A DNA stretch of 45,725 bases from JAFIHK01 sp041441455 (GTDB lineage: Bacteria > Bacteroidota > Bacteroidia > Bacteroidales > UBA932): positions 1 to 45,725 of the forward strand of contig JASDTB010000094.1 in assembly GCA_041441455.1 (NCBI GenBank), in the 5' to 3' direction. This document shows positions 1-7,378 of the stretch, one piece after another; position 1 is the stretch's first letter, and every line of letters starts with the position of its first letter. A program made the position numbers and the translations under genes. Below the pieces are notes generated by a model. The model was not told the DNA's origin. It saw only the letters and a program-made list of their open reading frames with translations, and searched no databases.

Positions 1-251
1 AATCGTCTCACATACAGTCATCTAAGTTTTTGAAACTAACTTAAAAATTTCGATCTTAAAAAAATTGCACTTGATAATCAATGCGTTCTAAATTAGTCTG
101 GCAGACACCCCCTGGTATGCATGTATTTGCAAACGCTCAAATAATCAACAGTATAGCTCTTACGATATTTTAGACATAAATTGTAATAACTTGTTCAGAA
201 GATACATATATTATATTGGGCTTAATTCAGGCATAACCTCTTGATTATAAC
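1..251. other. Non-coding stretch, no gene seen
   Basis: This AT-rich sequence shows no reading frame with coding character on either strand and no RNA gene I can recognise. Near 98-118 there is a CTGGCAGA core followed by a C-run, which loosely resembles the arms of the inverted-repeat element at 541-725. It may be a degenerate relic of the same repeat, but the match is short. Confidence 0.4.
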
Positions 252-416
252 GGTGCTGTGCAAGTTATGAGTTCAGCCTTGCTTCGCGGAAAATGGTGCT
301 TCGCAAGTTAAGAACTCAGCTTCGCTTCGCGGAAAATGGTGCTTCGCAATTTAAGAACTCAGCTTCGCTTCGCTAATATGGTGCATCGCAAGTTATGAGC
401 TCAGCTGCGCTTCGCC
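252..416. repeat. 43-bp tandem repeat, about 4 copies
   Basis: Copies begin at about 252, 295, 338 and 380. The unit starts GGTGCTTCGCAAGTTA and carries the core CAGCTTCGCTTCGC. The second and third copies are nearly identical, while the first and last have diverged. The array is clearly richer in GC than the sequence around it. There is no unique spacer between copies, so it is not a CRISPR. It lies downstream of the minus-strand operon and has no obvious coding role. Confidence 0.85.
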
Positions 417-540
417 CTGTCCGGAACATCACATAAATTTGTATTCGAGGTATCTTAGTTTGAAATTGAATCTTAGTTTGAAGTTTAATCTAAGTTTTAA
501 GCTAAGTTTTCAAATAGAGGCTATATATCTCATATACAAC

Positions 541-725
541 GCGTTTTGCGATTTCCTGCAGATCCCCCCAATCTGCCAGAATAATTTCTATGTATCTATA
601 TTATAAATTATTAGCGTTTTTAAAGATTCCAATATATAAGATTAAAAAGTGTTATAATACACATTATTAAATAGTTATACTTTATTCTGGCAGATCGGGG
701 GGATCTGCAGGAAATTGCATAACAC
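541..725. repeat. Inverted-repeat element with nested palindromes (MITE-like)
   Basis: The arms are about 541-584 and 682-725. The inner 34 bp of each arm (551-584 and 682-715) match as reverse complements with one mismatch, and the match weakens outwards. Each arm is also an imperfect palindrome: TTCTGGCAGAT faces ATCTGCAGGAA across a run of six G (six C in the other arm). About 97 bp of AT-rich sequence without a reading frame separates the arms. This suggests a non-autonomous transposable element, or a structured RNA or DNA site. No clear target-site duplication is visible. Confidence 0.75.
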
Positions 726-827
726 TCTCTATATCAAGTATTAAAATATTATAGTCTTTTCTGTTTCATATTACCTCTTTAAATAAGCTCATAGTTCTTT
801 TTCAATGCACAGTCCCAATTATCTTAT

Positions 828-1035
828 AATTCTTATTCACAATTCTTATTCACAATTCTCATAAACAATTCTCATAAACAATTCTTATTCACAATTCTTA
901 TTCACAATTCTCATAAACAATTCTTATTCACAATTCTTATTCACAATTCTTATTCACAATTCTTATTCACAATTCTCATAAACAATTCTTATGCATAATT
1001 CTCATTCACAATTTTTTTGCACAGTTCTTATTCAT
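828..1035. repeat. 13-bp minisatellite, about 16 copies
   Basis: Sixteen consecutive 13-bp units fill 828-1035. Two unit types alternate irregularly: AATTCTTATTCAC (type A) and AATTCTCATAAAC (type B). The first twelve read roughly AABBAABAAAAB and the last four are degenerate. The 13-bp period cannot keep one reading frame, and the array lies outside any gene. The mixed order points to slippage or unequal exchange of multi-unit blocks. Confidence 0.9.
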
Positions 1036-1326
1036 AATACAATTTAAATACGCATGACTTTTGTCCTATAATTCTTATTCACAATACTCTTTTTTATAAT
1101 CATTGACTACTGTCTTATAACCTATATAGATTAGTATTCGTAACTTATTTTAGGGCTGTACTCAATTTGTATAAATATAGGAGTAGTATGAGCTGATTTT
1201 TGCTTTAAATTGGGATTTTGTAAATCAATTTGAATAAGTATAAGAGAAACATAATTAGTTAGATATGGGCCCCAAATGTTGATGTCTATCTTTTGTGGTT
1301 CATTTCACTCTTTTTAGTCAGCTTTT
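1036..1326. other. Non-coding stretch after the SGNH gene
   Basis: AT-rich sequence between the minisatellite and the stop codon of the minus-strand SGNH gene. I see no reading frame with coding character, no RNA gene and no convincing terminator hairpin. Confidence 0.4.
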
Positions 1327-2064
1327 TTATTTTAATAATTCTGGTTTTATAACCTTAATCCAAATCTCATACCCTTTTCTGTTCATATGTAGTTTATCGT
1401 TCAGGAATAGAGTTGTATCGGTTCCGTAAGAAGCTTTCATTGGTGAAGCAATATCTATGTATTCGATATTTGCTTTCTTTCGCGCATATCCTTTTAGCAG
1501 TTCATTGATTATAACTTGTTTATACTCTATATTCTTTCTCGCTGGCGATGGTTTAAATGACACAAAATAGAGTTTTGAATCTGGAAAATCGCTTTTAACC
1601 TTGTTGGCAAAAACTCTAAACAGATCAAACAACTCATACAACTCAATCTTTGCATTAATGCTAATATCGTTTTCTACATAAAGAACAATTTTCTTTGCTT
1701 TAAATGGTTTTACAACAATATCATAATGGTATAGGATATCTCTGATAGTTGCACCTCCAAACCCATTATTGATAACCTTCAAAGGAGACATATCTTCATA
1801 AACACTTCTCCAACCTCTTATAGAAGAGCTACCTACGAATAGGATATCGAGGTTTGCAATCTTTGCTTTGTCGTTCTGTTTTTGCTTAATTACCTCAATT
1901 TCACTTGGGAATCTATTTGCAAGATCGAGATCATCATAAAACTTTTCTGAAAACCCAAGTTTAAAGGTCGTGGTCTTCTGTTGAGCGTTAATTTCATTAA
2001 AAGATGCAGATGATAAAAGGAAAGTTGCTGTTACTGCAACTAAAATTACGGAGCGTATTTTCAT
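1327..2064 (-). CDS. Exported SGNH/GDSL-type hydrolase
   Basis: The 245-residue protein has an N-terminal signal peptide (about residues 1-27, ending near NAQQ). Four SGNH blocks are visible: GSSS (78-81, the nucleophile serine), NNGFGG (99-104), VENDI (130-134, the asparagine) and NDKLHMN (222-228), which gives the Asp and His of the catalytic pair. Such enzymes remove acetyl or other acyl groups from glycans or lipids. The gene starts 19 bp after the beta-mannosidase on the same strand, so the two are probably co-transcribed. The esterase may strip acetyl groups from mannan so that the glycosidase can act. The substrate is inferred from context only. Confidence 0.8.
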   Translation of the reverse strand: MKIRSVILVAVTATFLLSSASFNEINAQQKTTTFKLGFSEKFYDDLDLANRFPSEIEVIKQKQNDKAKIANLDILFVGSSSIRGWRSVYEDMSPLKVINNGFGGATIRDILYHYDIVVKPFKAKKIVLYVENDISINAKIELYELFDLFRVFANKVKSDFPDSKLYFVSFKPSPARKNIEYKQVIINELLKGYARKKANIEYIDIASPMKASYGTDTTLFLNDKLHMNRKGYEIWIKVIKPELLK

Positions 2065-2083
2065 ATTTTCTGTTTAAATAATA

Positions 2084-4723
2084 TTATAAATGCTTAAAAT
2101 CATAGAAAGATTCAACTTTGATCTTTTTAATTAGATGGTCAATTTTTGAATTTGTAAAAATTTTAACTGTTTTAGATTTTTGTGGCATTAAATCAAAATA
2201 GTTGTCATCAAAGCTTACACTCTCTACGCCTAAAGAGAGTCTTACTGCTCTTGCAAAAACATCAGATTTTAGGGTCAGTTCATATCCTCCATCTATCTTA
2301 TTGACAACCATTGCTATCTTTGGCTTAGTTAAATTCAACATCTTAGTTGAAGTGTAGAAATATCTGTTTTCAACCACATTACCATTATTTTGCGTAAAAC
2401 TTGATGTAATAATCAGATCGGTAAGCGGGGCAAATTTGGTAATCGTAGTTTTGTCAATTTTAAAATAGGGCCTCGAACTGTTTTCTTCCACAAGAATTTT
2501 TAACTGCTTTTCGAATAGAATTTTACCCGAAAGTGAAATAATCTGAATAGATAGTACACCTTCAGATGTATTGGTCAGATTTGAATCACTATTTTTGGAA
2601 GTATTGGTTAGATTTGAATCACTACTTTTGGAAGTACTGGTCAGATTTGAGTCACTATTTTTGGAAGTATTGGCTCGATCTGAGACAATATAAATGTATG
2701 TTGAGTCTGTTGTCTCTTTAAAGGAGATTAAAAGGTCGGCAAATGACCTTTTAACTGCATAATGCAGAGCCTTCCATCTTCCAAAAAAATCAATTGAAGA
2801 CCACGATGCTCCTGGCCAACAATCATTTAATTGCCAATATAGTGTTCCCATACAATAGGGCATATCTCGCCTATGTGCTTCAATAGCTGTTTGAATTGCA
2901 TCTGCTTGCATTAATTGGTTTAAATACAAGAAAGATTGAAAGTTCTTGGATGCTCCATAGTCATCAGTGATATATCTATCAATAAGAGAGTTTGCAAAAG
3001 TTCCTCCCCTTTGATGCGACATAATAACTGGAGAATCAATTGAAAATTGTGTTGAATCGGTCACAAATTCTTTTATCGTTTTCATCTCTGGAAATGATTG
3101 CATTCCATATTCGCTAAAGAATCGAGAACGTTCAATATTATACTGTTTGACAGGTTTCTTGCCGTGCCATACCTCCCAGTAATGTCTATCTCCAATGTTT
3201 TGTTTACTTCGTTCGCCATACACAGAATAAGGAGATGATGGCCAATATGGAGTATTTGGGGCATAGTTTGAGACACATTTGGGAAGAAGTTTATGAAACA
3301 ATTCATAATATTCTGTCTCCATTTTGTTAGCGATTGAGGTATCTTTTGCTAACATCTGCTTTTTCCAACCCCACCCCAACCATGCATCATAACACTCATT
3401 GTTACCACACCATAATGCGATTGAAGGGTGATGCCTTAATCTAATAATATTCTCAACAGCTTCCTTCTCTACATTTTCCAAAAATTCTGAATCTGCAGGA
3501 TACATGCTACATGCAAACATGAAATCTTGCCATACCATAATTCCTAAGCTATCACAAAGATCATAGAAATAGTCATCTTCATATACTCCGCCTCCCCAAA
3601 CTCGTAGCATATTCATATTTGCTTTAGCAGCATCAGTAATTAATCTACGGTAATCTGCTTTAGTTACACTTGGCAAAAAACTATGTTGTGGTATATAGTT
3701 AGCCCCTTTGCAAAAAACTGGTATCCCGTTCAATTCAAAATAGAATGTCTCTCCATCTTTATCTGACGTTCTAATAAGTTTTAAACTTCGAAGTCCATTC
3801 TTCTGTTCGATAAAATCGAGTAGTTTATTGTGAGAATATATTTCCGCTCTGAAAAGATAAAGATTTTGTTTGCCTATTCCATTGCTCCACCATAATTTTG
3901 GAGAGTCTATCTTAAACGAAAGGTTGAACTTATTTAATCCTTTCCTAATATTTACAATAGTATCAATAGTTATGTTCTCAGTAGATAATTTAACTCTTAT
4001 CCCTTCGAGTGTTGATTTCGCAAAAATTTCTGTTATTGCAGTTAAATATGCAGAATTAACAGAAACTGAGTCTTGATGAATGTATAGATCTCTAATTACA
4101 GCATTATCGTGTCCTTCAATATATACTGGTCGCCAAAGTCCCATAGTTACCAATCTTGGCCCCCAATCCCAACCATAATGATATCCAGCTTTTCTAGCAA
4201 AAACACTGATTTTTTTATTCTCCAGACCACCATTTTCGGACTGGTCATTTGAAGCAAAATATTCATAGTTCAAAGCATCAAATTTTGGAACATCAATTTT
4301 TGCAGGAGAGTGAAAATATACTTTTAAAATATTATCTCCTCTTTTAAGATGTTTTTTAATGTCTTCTCTCCATGTTCGAAACATATTGTTAGCTTCTATA
4401 ATTTTTGTCTCATTCAAAAACACATCTGCATATGTGTCTAAACCCTCAAATACTATTTCAACAATATCTTTATCCAATAATGAGTCCGAAACGAAGAATC
4501 TATTTTCATAAATCCAATCAGATTTATCAATCCATTGAACACTCTTTTCATTTTGGTTAATGAATGGATTTTCAATTATTTTATTTAAAAGAAGATCGGT
4601 TTGAACAACCCCAGGAACTTTGGCTTTGTATCTTTTACTATCTGTACTTTTATAAAACTCCCATCCACTAGAGAGGTTAAAGATGATTGATGTAAGTATA
4701 ACAAGACTGGAAAAAAGATTCAT
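2084..4723 (-). CDS. GH2-family beta-mannosidase
   Basis: The 879-residue protein shows the full GH2 layout: an N-terminal jelly-roll domain, the motif WGWDWGPR (183-190) typical of beta-mannosidases, the RVWGGG segment (about 374-379), and the two catalytic glutamates in GNNE (Glu443, acid/base) and FFSEYG (Glu538, nucleophile). It removes terminal beta-linked mannose. The N-terminus is hydrophobic (about residues 3-19), consistent with export. Between the (beta/alpha)8 domain and the C-terminal domain there is an 11-residue repeat rich in Ser, Asn, Asp and Thr (see 2568-2685), which is not a normal family feature. It is the first gene of a two-gene operon with the SGNH hydrolase, behind a -7 box at 4741-4748. 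Confidence 0.92.
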   Translation of the reverse strand: MNLFSSLVILTSIIFNLSSGWEFYKSTDSKRYKAKVPGVVQTDLLLNKIIENPFINQNEKSVQWIDKSDWIYENRFFVSDSLLDKDIVEIVFEGLDTYADVFLNETKIIEANNMFRTWREDIKKHLKRGDNILKVYFHSPAKIDVPKFDALNYEYFASNDQSENGGLENKKISVFARKAGYHYGWDWGPRLVTMGLWRPVYIEGHDNAVIRDLYIHQDSVSVNSAYLTAITEIFAKSTLEGIRVKLSTENITIDTIVNIRKGLNKFNLSFKIDSPKLWWSNGIGKQNLYLFRAEIYSHNKLLDFIEQKNGLRSLKLIRTSDKDGETFYFELNGIPVFCKGANYIPQHSFLPSVTKADYRRLITDAAKANMNMLRVWGGGVYEDDYFYDLCDSLGIMVWQDFMFACSMYPADSEFLENVEKEAVENIIRLRHHPSIALWCGNNECYDAWLGWGWKKQMLAKDTSIANKMETEYYELFHKLLPKCVSNYAPNTPYWPSSPYSVYGERSKQNIGDRHYWEVWHGKKPVKQYNIERSRFFSEYGMQSFPEMKTIKEFVTDSTQFSIDSPVIMSHQRGGTFANSLIDRYITDDYGASKNFQSFLYLNQLMQADAIQTAIEAHRRDMPYCMGTLYWQLNDCWPGASWSSIDFFGRWKALHYAVKRSFADLLISFKETTDSTYIYIVSDRANTSKNSDSNLTSTSKSSDSNLTNTSKNSDSNLTNTSEGVLSIQIISLSGKILFEKQLKILVEENSSRPYFKIDKTTITKFAPLTDLIITSSFTQNNGNVVENRYFYTSTKMLNLTKPKIAMVVNKIDGGYELTLKSDVFARAVRLSLGVESVSFDDNYFDLMPQKSKTVKIFTNSKIDHLIKKIKVESFYDFKHL
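2568..2685 (-). repeat. 33-bp in-frame tandem repeat inside the beta-mannosidase
   Basis: Three 33-bp units (2568-2600, 2601-2633, 2634-2666) plus a partial fourth keep the reading frame. Each encodes an 11-residue unit like NTSKNSDSNLT. The units differ at only a few bases, so the expansion is recent or kept alike. It sits at about residues 680-718, in a linker between domains. Confidence 0.9.
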
Positions 4724-4740
4724 AACTAGATATGTTTTTC

Positions 4741-4748
4741 CAAATTTA
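4741..4748 (-). promoter_or_regulatory. -7 promoter box of the mannosidase operon
   Basis: On the minus strand this reads TAAATTTG, an exact match to the Bacteroidetes -7 consensus TAnnTTTG. It ends 17 nt before the ATG at 4723. No clear -33 element is seen at the usual distance. Confidence 0.6.
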
Positions 4749-4755
4749 GAAAATT

Positions 4756-4793
4756 AAAAAGAGATTGCCTTAAAAAAGACAATCTCAATTTTT
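4756..4793. terminator. Hairpin flanked by A- and T-tracts, likely terminator of the AraC-type gene
   Basis: The arms GAGATTG (4761-4767) and CAATCTC (4780-4786) form a 7-bp stem with an A-tract on the left and a T-tract on the right, so it could end transcription in either direction. On the minus strand it follows the AraC-type gene. It also sits just upstream of the mannosidase -7 box, so a regulatory role there is possible. Confidence 0.4.
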
Positions 4794-5100
4794 AACTCAA
4801 GTACTACCAAAGAGTAAGTTTACCTGACCAATAAGATTACAATACAATACAATACAATAAATACTAACCCTTATCTCTTTGGTGTACTTAACCTGCACAA
4901 CTACCCTTCTTCACAATATGACCTTAGCCTTGTCATTCAAATTATCACAAGCAAAAGTATCTATTAGAATCTTAAAAAAAGAAAAAAAGTCTATTTTTTT
5001 GTTAACATCTACGAAAAAACACTTTGCATTGAATGCACCGACCATTATCAAAGATGAAAATTTTCTTTGCATTTAGCGTCAAAATACTGATTTATAGCAT

Positions 5101-6210
5101 CTATTTTTCTGAGCGATATTTTGAAGGAGATGTCCCAGTGATTTGAGTAAATGAACGCGTAAAAGAGGCGGGCGAATTGAAACCTACCCTTGAAGAGATC
5201 TCCTTAAAAGACAAATCGGGGTATAACCTCATTAATGTTTTAGACTCCTCTATTCTTAATTTTTGTATAGTTGTTAAAAAAGTGTCTCCAAAATAGATTG
5301 CAAAAATCTTAGTTAACTTCCGTCTATTGTATCCAGTATAATTAATAACATCTTGCAATGTAAATCCAATTCCTAAGTGAATCCGACTCTCCATCATCCA
5401 TTTATGAATAGCTGCACCTGCTTTATAGTACTCTTGATCCTCCTTTTCGTTCGTAGCTGGTCTCTTCTCTATCATCTCCATTTTAGTAAAAGCCTTATGA
5501 AGTATAGCATTCTCTAAAAGATAGATCCAAAGTGAAATCACAACTAAAAAATATAACGCTCTTACTACATTAGTATTAACAAACATAACCAAAGAAAAAA
5601 CTAATGTCATCCCTACCATGAAAAATGCAATTTTCTTTAGCCATTTAAGGTTATATCTAATGTCGTCTGCAAAATTTTCCATTATAAATTTGTTGTAAAT
5701 AGGAAGCATGTGCAGAACCATTGAGATTGTCTTAAAAATATATGCAAGACTCAACAACAAGAAAGAGATTCTTATATAAAGACCAAGATTATATCTAGCA
5801 TTAAAAACATCGTTAAAACTATAATAAGGTTCAGTCCCTTTGCCTGTTATAGCATAATGAAGTATAAAAATAAAAATTAACAATGCTGGTGGTGTAATAT
5901 AGAAGATCATATTTTTACCCTTCAGCCAATGCGGCTTCAAAGCCAAAATTGGATAAGTCAATGTTGATATTGTCAGGATTGTTCCGGCAATTAGATAATT
6001 GAAAGGTAAAATAACACCTGGGCCTGTATGTATAGAGTCATTTGATATAAAGACAAAAATCTCACATATAATCCATGAGTGAATTATAAAGATTAGATTG
6101 TTATGAAGTTTGTCGCGCTGTTTGTGCCTTATCAGAAAAATCAAACCGACAACCATTGTGAAAAAGAAGATTGGTCTGAATGTTAATCTTAGAAGGTCAA
6201 TGAATTCCAT
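5101..6210 (-). CDS. Membrane-bound AraC-type transcriptional regulator
   Basis: The N-terminal 240 residues or so are strongly hydrophobic, with about seven predicted membrane helices. The C-terminal 100 residues form a double helix-turn-helix AraC domain, recognisable from TLQDVINYTGYNRRKLTKIF and the closing FNSPASFTRSFTQITGTSP. Bacteroidetes often have such membrane-anchored AraC regulators, which sense an unknown ligand and control nearby genes. I place the start at the ATG at 6210. A TTG six bases upstream would add two residues but seems less likely. It reads towards the mannosidase/esterase operon and is a candidate regulator of it. Its -7 box is at 6228-6235. Confidence 0.82.
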   Translation of the reverse strand: MEFIDLLRLTFRPIFFFTMVVGLIFLIRHKQRDKLHNNLIFIIHSWIICEIFVFISNDSIHTGPGVILPFNYLIAGTILTISTLTYPILALKPHWLKGKNMIFYITPPALLIFIFILHYAITGKGTEPYYSFNDVFNARYNLGLYIRISFLLLSLAYIFKTISMVLHMLPIYNKFIMENFADDIRYNLKWLKKIAFFMVGMTLVFSLVMFVNTNVVRALYFLVVISLWIYLLENAILHKAFTKMEMIEKRPATNEKEDQEYYKAGAAIHKWMMESRIHLGIGFTLQDVINYTGYNRRKLTKIFAIYFGDTFLTTIQKLRIEESKTLMRLYPDLSFKEISSRVGFNSPASFTRSFTQITGTSPSKYRSEK

Positions 6211-6227
6211 AAACAAAATTGTTTTGC

Positions 6228-6235
6228 CAAATTTA
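6228..6235 (-). promoter_or_regulatory. -7 promoter box of the AraC-type gene
   Basis: The minus strand reads TAAATTTG (TAnnTTTG), ending 17 nt before the ATG at 6210. It lies back to back with the manC box on the other strand, and only 6 bp separate the two divergent boxes. Confidence 0.6.
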
Positions 6236-6241
6236 ATAATT

Positions 6242-6249
6242 TATCTTTG
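6242..6249 (+). promoter_or_regulatory. -7 promoter box of manC
   Basis: TATCTTTG matches TAnnTTTG exactly and ends 10 nt before the manC ATG at 6260. This implies a very short leader. Confidence 0.6.
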
Positions 6250-6259
6250 TTAAAAAAAG

Positions 6260-7303
6260 ATGAGCATAGCAGTTTTAATCATGGCGGGTGGTTCGGGCGA
6301 AAGATTCTGGCCGCTCTCTACAAAAGAAAAACCAAAACAACTCCTTAAATTAATCGATTCTGAGAGGAGTCTAATCAGAATGACAGTTGACAGAGTCTTA
6401 CCTTTAACTGACATCTCAAGAGTTTTCATAGCGACTAATTCTATTCAAGCTCCAGCTGTTAAAGAGGAACTTCCAGACTTACCCGTAGGTAACATCATTA
6501 TCGAACCTGCTTTTAAAGATACAGCAGCGGCAATAGGCTTTGGCACTACTGTAATTGAGAGCATCTATCCTAACAGCACTATTGTTGTATTAGCGTCGGA
6601 TCATCTGATTAAAAACGAAGACAACTTTATCAAAAGGGTAAAAACAGCAGTTGAAACAGCAGAGAATCAGAATGCAATTGTAACTCTTGGAATCAAACCA
6701 ACCTACCCTGAGACAGGTTATGGTTATTTGGAGACAAATGAGTGTTACGTTGGAGAGCCAGCCAAAGTTGTAAGATTTTGTGAAAAACCAGCTCTTGATA
6801 TTGCTAAAGAGTATGTTAGCGGTGGCCGCCATCTTTGGAATAGTGGAATGTTTATCTTCAAATCTTCTGTTATAATAGATGCATTTAAAAAATATCTTCC
6901 AGGACACTTCAAGATCCTTGAATCAATAGCAAAACTTGGTAAAGAGATGAGAAATCCCGATAATAGCGAATTAAAAAATCTCTTTGCTGGATTCGAGAAG
7001 ATCTCTGTTGACTTTGGGATAATGGAGAAGTACGACAACACAATGGTAATACCTGTTGATTTTGGGTGGAACGATATAGGCAGTTATCCTGCATTAGCAG
7101 ACGTTTTCCAAAAAAATGATAAAGGCAGTGTAATCCGCAATGCAAATGTAAATGAAGTATCTAGTAGCGGTAATATCGTTATTGGTAGCGGAACTCGTAA
7201 GATTTCTCTCCTTGGAGTAACCGATTTTGTAGTAGTGGATACAAATGACAATTTACTAATTTGCAGTAAATTAGAGGCTCAAAATATTAAAAAACTAATA
7301 TAG
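6260..7303 (+). CDS. manC: Mannose-1-phosphate guanylyltransferase
   Basis: The 347-residue protein starts with the nucleotidyltransferase signature MAGGSGERFWPLS followed by EKPKQLLKL, and has FCEKP near 173 and an NSGMF segment near 192. It makes GDP-mannose from mannose-1-phosphate and GTP in the cytoplasm, feeding mannosylated surface glycans and GDP-sugar pathways. It has the single-domain length usual in Bacteroidetes (about 350 residues) and lacks the C-terminal phosphomannose isomerase domain of bifunctional enzymes. Its promoter abuts that of the AraC-type gene. It lies in a stretch of sugar-activation genes. Confidence 0.93.
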   Translation: MSIAVLIMAGGSGERFWPLSTKEKPKQLLKLIDSERSLIRMTVDRVLPLTDISRVFIATNSIQAPAVKEELPDLPVGNIIIEPAFKDTAAAIGFGTTVIESIYPNSTIVVLASDHLIKNEDNFIKRVKTAVETAENQNAIVTLGIKPTYPETGYGYLETNECYVGEPAKVVRFCEKPALDIAKEYVSGGRHLWNSGMFIFKSSVIIDAFKKYLPGHFKILESIAKLGKEMRNPDNSELKNLFAGFEKISVDFGIMEKYDNTMVIPVDFGWNDIGSYPALADVFQKNDKGSVIRNANVNEVSSSGNIVIGSGTRKISLLGVTDFVVVDTNDNLLICSKLEAQNIKKLI

Positions 7304-7378
7304 CAGGTCTAAATACCTGATTCCTAATATCTTTATGGCAGTGTTTTTGTAGCGTGGTGTTTATCAACACTTATCTCT

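Larger units (their letters stand above)
4724..5100. other. Intergenic region between the AraC-type gene and the mannosidase operon
   Basis: The region holds the mannosidase -7 box (4741-4748, minus), a hairpin at 4756-4793 and four tandem ACAAT units at 4839-4858. The rest is AT-rich. A plus-strand frame at 4879-5076 is open but has no coding character and no promoter, and I do not call it. Confidence 0.6.

Noticed and set aside
252..1035. The repeats could be read as a CRISPR array
   Set aside because: The 43-bp and 13-bp units follow each other directly, without unique spacers, and no cas gene is present.
4879..5076. 65-codon plus-strand open frame in the mannosidase leader
   Set aside because: It has no promoter, no family resemblance and unlikely residue composition, and it overlaps regulatory sequence. 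I treat it as chance.
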